A stretch of 64,000 bases of DNA from an uncultured Prevotellaceae bacterium. Lineage in GTDB: Bacteria > Bacteroidota > Bacteroidia > Bacteroidales > Bacteroidaceae. The notes under the pieces are model-generated. The model had not been told where the DNA came from. It did not search any database and saw only the letters and a list, made by a program, of their open reading frames with translations. Of this stretch, positions 1-9,047 are shown piece after piece. Positions within the stretch are counted from its first letter, which is position 1. Every line of letters starts with the position of its first letter. Made by a program: the position numbers and the translations under genes. The stretch lies in the NCBI GenBank assembly GCA_947166345.1, contig CAMVDU010000006.1:1-64000 (forward strand). The letters run 5' to 3'.

Positions 1-1
1 C

Positions 2-2233
2 GCATGTTCAGCGCTCAGTGGTAACTTTTCCAATTGCAAACATAGTAACTCCGTCACCATCCCCAACAGTGTGACGAGCATTGGATGGAGCGCGTTCTCT
101 GGCTGCTCTGGCCTGACCTCCGTCACCATCCCCAACAGTGTGACGAGCATTGGAGGTTCTGCGTTCTATAAATGCTCAGGCCTGACCTCTATCACCATCC
201 CCAACAGCGTGACGAGCATTGGACAATCTGCGTTCTCTGGCTGCTCTGGCCTGACCTCTGTTACCTTCCATTGTAAAAAAATTGGAACATGGTTCTCGAA
301 TATCTCGTCTATTAAAGAAGTGACAATAGGCGAAGAGGTGACGAGCATTGGACAATCTGCGTTCTCTGGCTGCTCTGGCCTGACCTCTGTTACCTTCCAT
401 TGTAAAAAAATTGGAACATGGTTCTCGAATATCTCGTCTATTAAAGAAGTGACAATAGGCGAAGAGGTGACGAGCATTGGACAATCTGCGTTCTCTGGCT
501 GCTCTGGCCTTGAGAAAATGGTTATTCCTGCGATAGATAAATGGTGTTCAGTAAATATAGGAGCAGAAGCCCTGCCTCAAAAATTCCATATTTACTCTGA
601 CGAAGAAACTGAAATAACTTCTGTGGAAATTCCTGAAGGAGTAACGAGTGTTAATGCTGAAGTGTTCAATGGATGCGCCTGGATAACCTCTGTCAGCATT
701 CCCAATACTGTGGAAAAAATCGGAGTGGCTGCGTTCCAAAACTGTTCTGCTCTGACCTCCATTACGATACCCAACAGCGTGACGTACATTGGGGAAGCTG
801 CATTCCGATATTGCTCTGGCCTAACCTCAATTGATAGCAAGATAGCGAATGTTTTCATAATAAATGATAATACATTTAGCAACGAAACTTATAACAATGC
901 AGAATTACACATTCTGGGAGGCTTGAAGTCAAAGTACCAACAAGTATCCGGTTGGAAACAATTTAAAAACATCGCTGAAGACCCGAATATTTTTGCCTGC
1001 GGTGACCGTTTGACTTGCACATATTCTGATTCGGATGCAAAACTGACAATTCAAGGCGATGGTGCTATGTGGGATAATAGTTCCAGTACGTCAGTTCCAT
1101 GGAATTCATACAAAACGAATATCTCGACAATTATTATTGAGGATGGTGCGACATCGATTGGTAAAAACGCATTCAATGGTTGTACAGACTTGTACTCCGT
1201 TACTTTTGGTAAAGGCATAACGAGCGTGGGAATGAATGCATTCTACAACTGCTCTAATGTTAAGAAAGTGATTGCTTCTGACGTTGCTGCATGGTGCGGC
1301 ATTGATTTCGCTAATGGCAACGCAAATCCTCTCTATTATGCTACAAAACTCTATCAAGATAAAACCACAGAAATAACCGCACTTACTATTCCTGACAAAG
1401 TAACGCACATCGGTTCTTATGCATTCTATGGTTGCACAGGCCTGACCTCCATCACCATCCCAAATAGTTTGACAAGCATAGGAGATGGAGCGTTCAGGGG
1501 CTGCTCTCGCCTGACCTCCATTGCCATCCCCAACAGCGTGACGAGCATTGGAAATGAGGTGTTCTGGGGTTGCTATAAACTGAACTCTATCACCATCGGA
1601 AACGGTGTGACGAGCATTGGAGATTATGCGTTTTATCAGTGCATTGGCCTGACCTCCGTCACCATTCCCAACAGCGTGACGAGCATTGGAGAAAATGCAT
1701 TCAATGGTTGCTCTGGCCTGACCTCCATTACGATCCCCAACAGTGTGACGAGCATTGGACAAAGTGCGTTCAATAGTTGCTATCAACTGAACTCAGTTAC
1801 TTTCCTCTGCAAAGAGATTGGAGCATGGTTCAGCGGTTTTACGTCTATCAAAGAAGTGGTGATTGGCAATGAGGTAACGAGCATTGCTCAGCAGGCATTC
1901 GCCGGATGCTCAGGACTGCAATCTGTATATAGTAAGGTAGAGGATGTCTTCACAATCAATAAGAATACATTTGATACCAATACGTATAACAATGCTAAGC
2001 TGTATGTGCCTGTAGGCAAGAAGGCTGTTTACGAGGATACTCCCTGGTGGCTGAGCTTCACCAGCATCGAGGAGTACGACTACAATACGGGTATTGCTGC
2101 CCCACAGATGGGCAAGGACGTGAAGGTGGTGGATGCCTACCAGCTGAACGGCCTGAAGCGCAACGGCGTGCAGCACGGTCTGAACATCGTCCGCATGAGC
2201 GACGGCACCACTCGCAAGGTCGTGGTGAAGTAA
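2..2233 (+). CDS. BspA-like leucine-rich repeat (LRR_5) surface protein, 5'-truncated by window edge, with T9SS-like C-terminus
   Basis: Frame 2 is open from base 2; the ORF-track start at 71 is an internal GTG. Many repeats of the type 'xLTSITIPNSVTSIGxxAFxGCSG'. C-terminus 'VVDAYQLNGLKRNGVQHGLNIVRMSDGTTRKVVVK' resembles Bacteroidetes sorting domains. Confidence 0.9.
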   Translation, partial: ACSALSGNFSNCKHSNSVTIPNSVTSIGWSAFSGCSGLTSVTIPNSVTSIGGSAFYKCSGLTSITIPNSVTSIGQSAFSGCSGLTSVTFHCKKIGTWFSNISSIKEVTIGEEVTSIGQSAFSGCSGLTSVTFHCKKIGTWFSNISSIKEVTIGEEVTSIGQSAFSGCSGLEKMVIPAIDKWCSVNIGAEALPQKFHIYSDEETEITSVEIPEGVTSVNAEVFNGCAWITSVSIPNTVEKIGVAAFQNCSALTSITIPNSVTYIGEAAFRYCSGLTSIDSKIANVFIINDNTFSNETYNNAELHILGGLKSKYQQVSGWKQFKNIAEDPNIFACGDRLTCTYSDSDAKLTIQGDGAMWDNSSSTSVPWNSYKTNISTIIIEDGATSIGKNAFNGCTDLYSVTFGKGITSVGMNAFYNCSNVKKVIASDVAAWCGIDFANGNANPLYYATKLYQDKTTEITALTIPDKVTHIGSYAFYGCTGLTSITIPNSLTSIGDGAFRGCSRLTSIAIPNSVTSIGNEVFWGCYKLNSITIGNGVTSIGDYAFYQCIGLTSVTIPNSVTSIGENAFNGCSGLTSITIPNSVTSIGQSAFNSCYQLNSVTFLCKEIGAWFSGFTSIKEVVIGNEVTSIAQQAFAGCSGLQSVYSKVEDVFTINKNTFDTNTYNNAKLYVPVGKKAVYEDTPWWLSFTSIEEYDYNTGIAAPQMGKDVKVVDAYQLNGLKRNGVQHGLNIVRMSDGTTRKVVVK
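209..466 (+). repeat. Exact tandem duplication, 2 x 129 bp, followed by a partial third copy
   Basis: GTGACGAGCATTGGACAATC... at 209, 338 and 467 (spacing 129). Units 209-337 and 338-466 appear identical; the third copy diverges after about 45 bp. Confidence 0.93.
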
Positions 2234-2262
2234 CCACCGCTCGTCAACTTGACTGACTCATC

Positions 2263-2299
2263 AATCCGCAGCGTTTACAACAGGCGCTGCGGATTTTCT
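2263..2299 (+). terminator. Rho-independent terminator of the LRR gene
   Basis: AATCCGCAGCG...CGCTGCGGATT followed by TTCTTT. Confidence 0.75.
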
Positions 2300-2413
2300 T
2301 TGGTGAACCTAAATATGTGACATGGGGACAGGTACATTGACATAGACCCCGCTATTGTCTTAGGAGTATAGTATTTAAAAAGACACAGGGATAGACCCGT
2401 CCAGCATCACGTT

Positions 2414-2791
2414 TTATTCTGCAGCTACGACTTCAATCTCTACCAATGCGCCTTTTGGCAAAGTCTTGACTGCTACTGCTGAACGGGCGGGATATGGCTC
2501 TGCAAAGAACTCGGCATAGACAGCGTTCATGTCGGCAAAGTCTGCCATGTCAGCCATGAAGACTGTTGTCTTTACCACATTTGCCATTGTCAGACCAGCT
2601 TCTTCCAGAATGGCCTTCACGTTGGTCAGCGACTGACGGGTCTGTTCCTTGATGCCACCTTCAACAAAACTGCCAGTGGCAGGGTCGATGGAAATCTGCC
2701 CAGAGGTATAAACCAGATTTCCCACTTTGATGGCCTGACTATACGGGCCGATGGCAGCAGGAGCCGCCTTTGTACTGATGACTTCTTTCAT
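2414..2791 (-). CDS. ridA: RidA/YjgF-family enamine/imine deaminase
   Basis: [33 protein letters not shown]... family motif; internal ATG chosen over the track start. Confidence 0.92.
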   Translation of the reverse strand: MKEVISTKAAPAAIGPYSQAIKVGNLVYTSGQISIDPATGSFVEGGIKEQTRQSLTNVKAILEEAGLTMANVVKTTVFMADMADFADMNAVYAEFFAEPYPARSAVAVKTLPKGALVEIEVVAAE

Positions 2792-2891
2792 ATTCGTATT
2801 GTTGTTCAAAATCCTAAATATCCTAAATAATTGGTGCAAAGGTACAAATAATCAAGGAATTATGAGTACCTTTGCAAATAAAAATAAGAAT

Positions 2892-3422
2892 ATGGAGAAT
2901 TTTGAAGAGCAATTGCGCAAAGACCTGCACCAATTCCTGCTGAACATGCAGGAGGTTGATGAAAGGATGCCAGAGTGTCCTGACGTGGAAGAAAAATGGG
3001 AAGAGATTGCTAAAGCATATATTCCAGACGGTATTAAGGAGTTCAACGACTTCCCTTCAGCCTCGCTCGGCTGGATGATGTATATCGGTATGGCCGTTGC
3101 GAAGATGTGGGATACGGAGTGGGAAATCTACTCAAAAATAGAAGACCTCTATGCCTATATGCGCGACAAGCGGGGCTACGATGCAATGGACGAATACATC
3201 CGCGAGGAGGTACTTCTGTTGCAGGGTGTGGACTACACCGTTCTTGAGAAGGTGACTGGTGAATGTGCCTCCCGGGTCTATAATGCACTTCGTCACCAGA
3301 ACATAGAACCAGGAACAAAAGAAGCTTTCAATGCTTATGTTTCCTGTCTGCACCAGCTTTACCTGTTTGGAGCCGCTATGCAGTTGAACAGGATGGGCTA
3401 CCACATGACAAAGATGAATTAG
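2892..3422 (+). CDS. Conserved hypothetical protein
   Basis: MENFEEQLRKDLHQFLLNMQEVDERMPECPDVEEKW...; TACCTTTG box about 17 nt upstream of this ATG. Confidence 0.7.
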   Translation: MENFEEQLRKDLHQFLLNMQEVDERMPECPDVEEKWEEIAKAYIPDGIKEFNDFPSASLGWMMYIGMAVAKMWDTEWEIYSKIEDLYAYMRDKRGYDAMDEYIREEVLLLQGVDYTVLEKVTGECASRVYNALRHQNIEPGTKEAFNAYVSCLHQLYLFGAAMQLNRMGYHMTKMN

Positions 3423-3423
3423 G

Positions 3424-4011
3424 ATGAAGAAGATTCTGTTCCTTCACGGATTCTTTGCCAGTGGCCAGTGCGTGCCAGCGATGGCTCTGCGCGAAACTTT
3501 TGAGGGTCGTGCGGAGGTGATAACGCCCGACTTGCCGATACATCCGAAAAAGGCTGTCCGATGCATCCACGAGTTGATAGATTGTGAGCAGCCTAACCTT
3601 CTGATTGGCAATAGCTGCGGGGCGTTCTATGCTCAGATGGTAGCTCCCATTGTGGGCATTCCAGCCTTATTGGGCAATCCTCATTTCAAGATGACAGAGT
3701 TCCTGAAGCAGCGCATTGGTGAGCATCAGTACAAATCGCCACGAAAGGACGGCAACCAGCATTTCGTCATCGATGAAACCTTGATTGAGGAATTTGCCGA
3801 AATGGAGGCTATCCAGTTTGACAACTGCAAACCTGACTTCCGAGACCGTATCTGGGGTTTGTTCGGCGAGCAGGACACGCTGGCGCACTTTGAACCGCTC
3901 TTCCTGCAGCACTACAACCGCTCGTTCCACTTCCCTGGCGCTCATACCCCGACGGCAGAGGAAGTCCGTGGCTGGTATGTGCCGTTGGCCGAAAAGCTCC
4001 TTAATATTTAG
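3424..4011 (+). CDS. YqiA/YcfP-like alpha/beta-fold esterase
   Basis: MKKILFLHGFFASGQ..., GNSCGAFYAQ nucleophile elbow, C-terminal His context. Confidence 0.8.
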   Translation: MKKILFLHGFFASGQCVPAMALRETFEGRAEVITPDLPIHPKKAVRCIHELIDCEQPNLLIGNSCGAFYAQMVAPIVGIPALLGNPHFKMTEFLKQRIGEHQYKSPRKDGNQHFVIDETLIEEFAEMEAIQFDNCKPDFRDRIWGLFGEQDTLAHFEPLFLQHYNRSFHFPGAHTPTAEEVRGWYVPLAEKLLNI

Positions 4012-4501
4012 TTATCTCTTCAATTGCCTTGCGTCCCTTTACCTTCGGCTCGTCAGCAGCATAGCCAATGGGAATCAGAACAGCAGGCTCCTCGTTGTCT
4101 GCGATATCGAAGAGCTGCTTGCACTTCTCGGCATCGAAATTGCAGACCCAGCAGGTGGCGAGACCCTGCTCCGTAGCTGCCAGACACAGATGTTCTACAG
4201 CAATGGCAATATCGATGTTACCATGATGCTTGCCGTCTGAGCGCACCCATTCCTCATCGTGCAGAATGGAGCAGATGATGTACATCGGAGCCGTCTGAAA
4301 CCACTCGCGATTGTAGCACTCCTGCAGTTTTGCCTTGTCAGCCTCATTCTTGACTACTCGGAACATCCACGGCTGCTTGTTTACTGCTGATGGTGCAAAG
4401 CGGACACACTCCATCACGTAGTCCAGCTTCTCCTGTTCCACACTCTTCTCCTGATAGCTTCTGCAGCTATATCTCTGCTTCACTAAATCCAAAAATGCCA
4501 T
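4001..4501 (-). CDS. Nitroreductase family protein
   Basis: MAFLDLVKQRYSCRSYQEKSVEQEKLDYVMECVRFAPSAVNKQPWMFRVV... Confidence 0.9.
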   Translation of the reverse strand: MAFLDLVKQRYSCRSYQEKSVEQEKLDYVMECVRFAPSAVNKQPWMFRVVKNEADKAKLQECYNREWFQTAPMYIICSILHDEEWVRSDGKHHGNIDIAIAVEHLCLAATEQGLATCWVCNFDAEKCKQLFDIADNEEPAVLIPIGYAADEPKVKGRKAIEEITKY

Positions 4502-4620
4502 ATACTTTTTCCTGTTTTATGGGTTTTGTTGATAAACTATCCTAAATATCGTTGCAAATTTAGCAAAAAGTCAGCAATATTTCGTAAATTTGCCGACAGA
4601 TTTAAGTGTATTTAGATATA

Positions 4621-5196
4621 ATGAGCATGATAGACGACAATTTAATGAGCGGACAGGCCGAAACGCCAAAGCCCACAAAGGACATTTATCTTGCTGGAGG
4701 ATGCTTCTGGGGAACGGAGCATTACTTCAAGCAGATTGAGGGCGTAGCTCTGACGGAAGTAGGCTTCGCCAACGGACATACGAAGAATCCGACGTATAAG
4801 GAGGTATATACCGACCAGACAGGCTTCGCAGAGACGGTCTTTGTACGGTTCTATCCTGATGTGGTCAGCCTGGAGTTCCTGTTGCGGATGTTCTTCAAGG
4901 CCATCGACCCAACGAGTCTCAACAAGCAGGGACACGACGAGGGGACACGCTATCGTACAGGCATTTATTATACCGACCCTGCGGATTTGCCTGTCATCGA
5001 GAAGGTATTCGCTGAGGAGCAGAATAACTACGAACAGCCTTTGGCTGTAGAGAAACTGCCTCTGCAGAACTTCTATACAGCAGAAGAGTATCACCAGGAT
5101 TATCTCGACAAGAATCCCGATGGTTATTGCCATCTGCCCCTGGAGCTATTCAAGTTTGCAAAACAAGCCAAGGATAATAAAAGAAACGAACAATGA
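4621..5196 (+). CDS. msrA: Peptide-methionine (S)-S-oxide reductase MsrA (start could be 4606)
   Basis: IYLAGGCFWGTEHYFKQIEGV active-site motif. Confidence 0.95.
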   Translation: MSMIDDNLMSGQAETPKPTKDIYLAGGCFWGTEHYFKQIEGVALTEVGFANGHTKNPTYKEVYTDQTGFAETVFVRFYPDVVSLEFLLRMFFKAIDPTSLNKQGHDEGTRYRTGIYYTDPADLPVIEKVFAEEQNNYEQPLAVEKLPLQNFYTAEEYHQDYLDKNPDGYCHLPLELFKFAKQAKDNKRNEQ

Positions 5197-5217
5197 ATAA
5201 GAGATTCATCGCATACG

Positions 5218-5247
5218 AAAAGAAGCAACCCGAAGGTTGCTTCTTTT
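5218..5247. terminator. Bidirectional terminator hairpin between msrA and tRNA-Ser
   Basis: AAAAGAAGCAACC-CGAA-GGTTGCTTCTTTT. Confidence 0.75.
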
Positions 5248-5249
5248 GC

Positions 5250-5333
5250 GGAGAGAGAGGGATTCGAACCCCCGGTGCCTCTCAGCACGACGGTTTTCAA
5301 GACCGTTGTAATCGACCACTCTACCATCTCTCC
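5250..5333 (-). tRNA. tRNA-Ser (anticodon TGA)
   Basis: Reverse complement GGAGAGATGGTAGAGTGGTCGATTACAACGGTCTTGAAAACCGTCGTGCTGAGAGGCACCGGGGGTTCGAATCCCTCTCTCTCC: acceptor stem, long variable arm, GGTTCGAATCC T-arm. Confidence 0.95.
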
Positions 5334-5360
5334 AGTGCCCGAATTGCTTCAAAGCGGGTG

Positions 5361-5368
5361 CAAAGGTA
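5361..5368 (-). promoter_or_regulatory. Bacteroidetes -7 box (TACCTTTG) for tRNA-Ser
   Basis: Minus strand ACTACCTTTGCACCC just upstream of the tRNA. Confidence 0.65.
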
Positions 5369-5374
5369 GTAAAA

Positions 5375-5483
5375 ATAGTTCATAGTTCATAGTCCGTAGT
5401 TCATAAATTTGACTGAATTAAATATTTTTAACCCATTTGGGACAAAACTGCGAATTATGAACTATGAACTATGAACTAAATTT
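5375..5483. repeat. Inverted pair of 8-bp-period simple arrays upstream of mutS2
   Basis: AATAGTTCATAGTTCATAGTCCGTAGTTCATAAATTT ... AATTATGAACTATGAACTATGAACTAAATTT. Confidence 0.85.
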
Positions 5484-5485
5484 CG

Positions 5486-5493
5486 TACCTTTG
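5486..5493 (+). promoter_or_regulatory. -7 box TACCTTTG for mutS2, 4 nt from ATG
   Basis: TACCTTTGCACCATG. Confidence 0.6.
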
Positions 5494-5497
5494 CACC

Positions 5498-8113
5498 ATG
5501 ATTTATCCTAATAACTACGAAAACAAGATAGGTTTTAACGATATACGCTCGTTGCTCAAAGAGCGCTGTCTGAGTTCACTGGGGCGTGAAATGGTTGATG
5601 AGATAACGTTTTCTGCCGACTGTGACGAGGTGAACGAATGGTTGGAGCAGGTGCGCGAGTTTCGTCAGCTGATGGAGAAGGACGAGAACTTCCCCCTGCA
5701 ATTCTTCTTCGATATGCGCGAAGCGGTGGCACGCATCCGTCTGGCTGGTACCCATTTTGAGGAACAGGAGCTGTTCGACCTGCGTCGCTCGCTGGAGACC
5801 ATTGCCAACATCGTGACATTCCTCTCAAAGGACGAAGAACCTCCCTACCCCGCTCTCTACCGTCTGACAGAGAATATCCAGACGTTTCCTGCCATGATAC
5901 GGCGAATAGACTCCATACTCGACAAGTTTGGACGCATCAAAGACGGAGCCACGATGACCCTGGCAGGCATACGCCACGAATTGAAGAACACCGAAGGAAA
6001 CATCTCGCGTACATTATATACTATATTACACGCAGCACAACGCGATGGACTGGTTGACAAGGATGCTGCCCCCACTCTGCGCGATGGCCGCCTGATGTTA
6101 CCGGTGGCGCCTGGCGTGAAGCGTCGCATCAAGGGCATCGTTCACGATGAGTCAGCTACAGGTAAGACGGTGTTCATAGAGCCTGCCGAGGTGGTGGAAG
6201 CCAACAACCGCATACGTGAGCTGGAGGCTGAAGAGCGACGCGAGATTATCCGCATCCTGACGGTATTCTCTGACGAGGTGCGACCTTATGTGAAAGACAT
6301 CCTCGACTCCTACCGTTTCCTGGCCACCATCGACCTGATACGAGCCAAGAGCGAAATGGCAAAGCTATTCAAGGCCTACGAGCCAAAGGTCGTGGATAGG
6401 CCCCACATTGACTGGATTAGTGCCATTCACCCGCTGCTGCAGTTATCTTTAGAGAAGCAAGGCAAGAAGGTGGTGCCGCTGGAGATAAGCCTCCAAAGCC
6501 TCTCCCCCCGCCCTCTCCAAAAGGAGGGGGAGCCACAATTCCCCCTCCATTTGGAGGGGGCCAGGGGAAGGCTTCTTATCATCTCGGGTCCTAATGCCGG
6601 TGGCAAGTCCGTGTGTCTGAAGACCGTTGGTCTGCTGCAATACATGCTGCAATGCGGACTGCCCATACCTGTAAGCGAGCGCTCCACCTGCGGACTCTTC
6701 AAGAACATCATGATAGACATTGGTGACGAGCAGAGCATAGAGGACGATCTGTCAACCTACTCCTCGCACCTGATGAACATGAAGCAGATGATTCGTTATG
6801 CCGACCACCACACCTTATTATTAATAGATGAGTTTGGAGGTGGTACGGAACCTATGATTGGCGGAGCCATAGCCGAAGCCGTGCTGAAGCAATTCTGGCA
6901 GAAGAAAGCCTTTGGCGTGATTACCACCCACTATCAGAACCTGAAGCATTTTGCCGACGAGCACGAGGGGGTAGTCAACGGCGCCATGCTCTACGACCGT
7001 CATGAGATGCAGGCCCTGTTCCAGCTCTCTATCGGTCAGCCCGGCTCCTCGTTTGCCATAGAGATAGCCCGCAAGACAGGACTGCCCGAAGAGGTCATCA
7101 AGGAGGCATCCGACATTGTGGGTTCTGAATACATTCAAAGTGACAAGTATCTGCAGGACATTGTGCGTGACAAACGCTACTGGGAAGGCAAGCGCCAGAC
7201 CATCCATCAGCACGAGAAGAACCTTGAAGGCCACATACAGCGCTACGAGACCAACCTCGAAGAGATTGAACGCGAACGCAAACAGATTCTGAAACGTGCT
7301 CAGCAACAGGCCGACGAACTGCTGGCTGAAGCAAACAGAAAGATAGAGAACGCCATTCGCGAGATCCGTGAGGCACAGGCCGAGAAGGAGCGCACCCGCG
7401 AGATTCGCGAAGAGCTGCAGGAATTCCGTGCACAGGTACAGAGCGACGACACCCGAGGTCTGATGAGCGAGGAGGACTTTGCCAAGAAGCTGCGTCAGAT
7501 GGAGGAGCGCAAGGCACGCAAGGCGCAGCGTAAGGCCGAGAAAGCCCAGAAGAAGGAGGAGGACAACAAGCGCCAGCAAACCTTTGGAGCAGAGAGAAGT
7601 AGCGCGAACGATAGCAACCGTCCCCTGCAGAAGGGCGACAGCGTTCGCATCAAAGGTCTCAACACCGTTGGCACCATCGAAAGCATTCAGGGCAAACAAG
7701 TTACTGTCATCTTTGGCGATGTGCGCACGAAGATGAAGACAGAACAGTTGGAACGTGCTGATACTGGCAGAGTTAAGAAGGAAGAGGCTAACACAGCAGA
7801 CAAATATGCCCATCTGGCCATTCAGACCTCCAAAATGACGCGTGCCACGATGGAAGACCGCAAGCACAACTTCCATCAGGATATCGATGTGCGTGGCATG
7901 CGTGGCGACGAGGCTATTGACGCCGTGATGCACTTTATAGACGATGCCATCCTCATTGGAATGTCAAGGGTGCGCATCCTTCATGGTACGGGCTCAGGCA
8001 TCCTGCGTCAGCTGATACGCCAATACCTGAACACCATCCCCAACGTGAGCCACTTCCGCGATGAGCACGTGCAGTTTGGCGGGGCTGGCATCACGGTGGT
8101 AGATATTGAATAA
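5498..8113 (+). CDS. mutS2: Endonuclease MutS2
   Basis: MIYPNNYENKIGFNDIRSLLKERCLSSLG..., GPNAGGKSV Walker A, C-terminal Smr domain (DVRGMRGDEAI...LHGTGSGILRQ). Confidence 0.96.
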   Translation: MIYPNNYENKIGFNDIRSLLKERCLSSLGREMVDEITFSADCDEVNEWLEQVREFRQLMEKDENFPLQFFFDMREAVARIRLAGTHFEEQELFDLRRSLETIANIVTFLSKDEEPPYPALYRLTENIQTFPAMIRRIDSILDKFGRIKDGATMTLAGIRHELKNTEGNISRTLYTILHAAQRDGLVDKDAAPTLRDGRLMLPVAPGVKRRIKGIVHDESATGKTVFIEPAEVVEANNRIRELEAEERREIIRILTVFSDEVRPYVKDILDSYRFLATIDLIRAKSEMAKLFKAYEPKVVDRPHIDWISAIHPLLQLSLEKQGKKVVPLEISLQSLSPRPLQKEGEPQFPLHLEGARGRLLIISGPNAGGKSVCLKTVGLLQYMLQCGLPIPVSERSTCGLFKNIMIDIGDEQSIEDDLSTYSSHLMNMKQMIRYADHHTLLLIDEFGGGTEPMIGGAIAEAVLKQFWQKKAFGVITTHYQNLKHFADEHEGVVNGAMLYDRHEMQALFQLSIGQPGSSFAIEIARKTGLPEEVIKEASDIVGSEYIQSDKYLQDIVRDKRYWEGKRQTIHQHEKNLEGHIQRYETNLEEIERERKQILKRAQQQADELLAEANRKIENAIREIREAQAEKERTREIREELQEFRAQVQSDDTRGLMSEEDFAKKLRQMEERKARKAQRKAEKAQKKEEDNKRQQTFGAERSSANDSNRPLQKGDSVRIKGLNTVGTIESIQGKQVTVIFGDVRTKMKTEQLERADTGRVKKEEANTADKYAHLAIQTSKMTRATMEDRKHNFHQDIDVRGMRGDEAIDAVMHFIDDAILIGMSRVRILHGTGSGILRQLIRQYLNTIPNVSHFRDEHVQFGGAGITVVDIE
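6496..6574. repeat. C/G-rich palindromic element embedded in mutS2
   Basis: Outer arms AAGCCTCTCCCC / GGGGAAGGCTT; inner CCTCTCCAAAAGGAGGGGG and CCCCCTCCATTTGGAGGGGG. Confidence 0.85.
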
Positions 8114-8126
8114 AGTAAAAATGAAT

Positions 8127-8158
8127 AGTGAAAAGTGAATAATCTGCTACCGCTATTG
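8127..8158 (+). repeat. 32-bp dispersed repeat, copy 1
   Basis: AGTGAAAAGTGAATAATCTGCTACCGCTATTG; 28/32 identical to 46514-46545. Confidence 0.8.
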
Positions 8159-8175
8159 GAAAGGGAAAAGGAAAA

Positions 8176-8916
8176 ATGAAGAATCTACTGACAAGACGGT
8201 CTATCCGTCACTATACAAAGCAGGCAGTCAGCGAAGACCTGCTTAACAGACTTCTCGAAGAGGCAGCACGAACGCAGACCATGGGCAACCTGCAACTCTA
8301 CAGCGTAGTCGTCACACGCTCTGACGAGATGAAACAGCGCTTGGCACCTGCCCACTTCAACCAACCCATGGTGACAGAAGCATCCGTGGTGCTGACCATC
8401 TGTGCCGACTTCAACCGCACTAGCCAGTGGGCCCGCTGTCGTAAGGCAGAGCCAGGCTATGACAACCTGCTATCGTTCATCAACGCCTCCATCGATGCCC
8501 TACTATACACGCAGACCCTCTGCAACCTCATGGACGAGGAGGGACTGGGCTACTGTTATTTGGGCACCACGGTCTATATGCCCCAACAGATTATCGACAC
8601 ACTGCAACTGCCCCGTCTGGTGATGCCCGTAGCCACACTTACCGTGGGCTGGCCGGCAGAAGAGCCTCCCCTCTCTGACCGTCTGCCTGTGGAGAGTTTC
8701 GTGCACCAGGAGACCTATCGCGACTACACACCCCTGGACATAGATCGTTTCTATGCCTACAAGGAGCAACTGGAGGAGAACCGCCATTTCGTGGAGATCA
8801 ACAAAAAAGAGACGCTGGCACAGGTATTCACAGACATCCGATATAAAAAAAAAGACAACGAGGCTATGTCGGCCGGATTGTTAGATACGCTTAAACACCA
8901 GGGGTTTATCAGTTGA
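8176..8916 (+). CDS. Nitroreductase family protein (NfsA-like)
   Basis: MKNLLTRRSIRHYTKQAVSEDLLNRLLEEAARTQTMGNLQLYSVVV... Confidence 0.88.
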   Translation: MKNLLTRRSIRHYTKQAVSEDLLNRLLEEAARTQTMGNLQLYSVVVTRSDEMKQRLAPAHFNQPMVTEASVVLTICADFNRTSQWARCRKAEPGYDNLLSFINASIDALLYTQTLCNLMDEEGLGYCYLGTTVYMPQQIIDTLQLPRLVMPVATLTVGWPAEEPPLSDRLPVESFVHQETYRDYTPLDIDRFYAYKEQLEENRHFVEINKKETLAQVFTDIRYKKKDNEAMSAGLLDTLKHQGFIS

Positions 8917-8987
8917 TATACGTCAAGAATTGTAACATTTTTTGCATTTTAAACGCTTCTATGCTTACACACCTTAAATAAATGCAC

Positions 8988-8995
8988 TACCTTTG
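8988..8995 (+). promoter_or_regulatory. -7 box TACCTTTG
   Basis: TGCACTACCTTTGCAGCG upstream of the wHTH gene. Confidence 0.65.
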
Positions 8996-9047
8996 CAGCG
9001 ATTTGGAAACAACCACTTCAATTAGTGTATTAATATTTATAAGTATT

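Noticed and set aside
1106-1786. 226-aa minus-strand ORF over the LRR region
   Set aside because: Antisense of repetitive LRR coding sequence; repeats in the product mirror the plus-strand repeats.
6821-7933. 370-aa minus-strand ORF
   Set aside because: Fully antisense to mutS2, low-complexity Leu-rich product, no promoter; codon-bias artefact.
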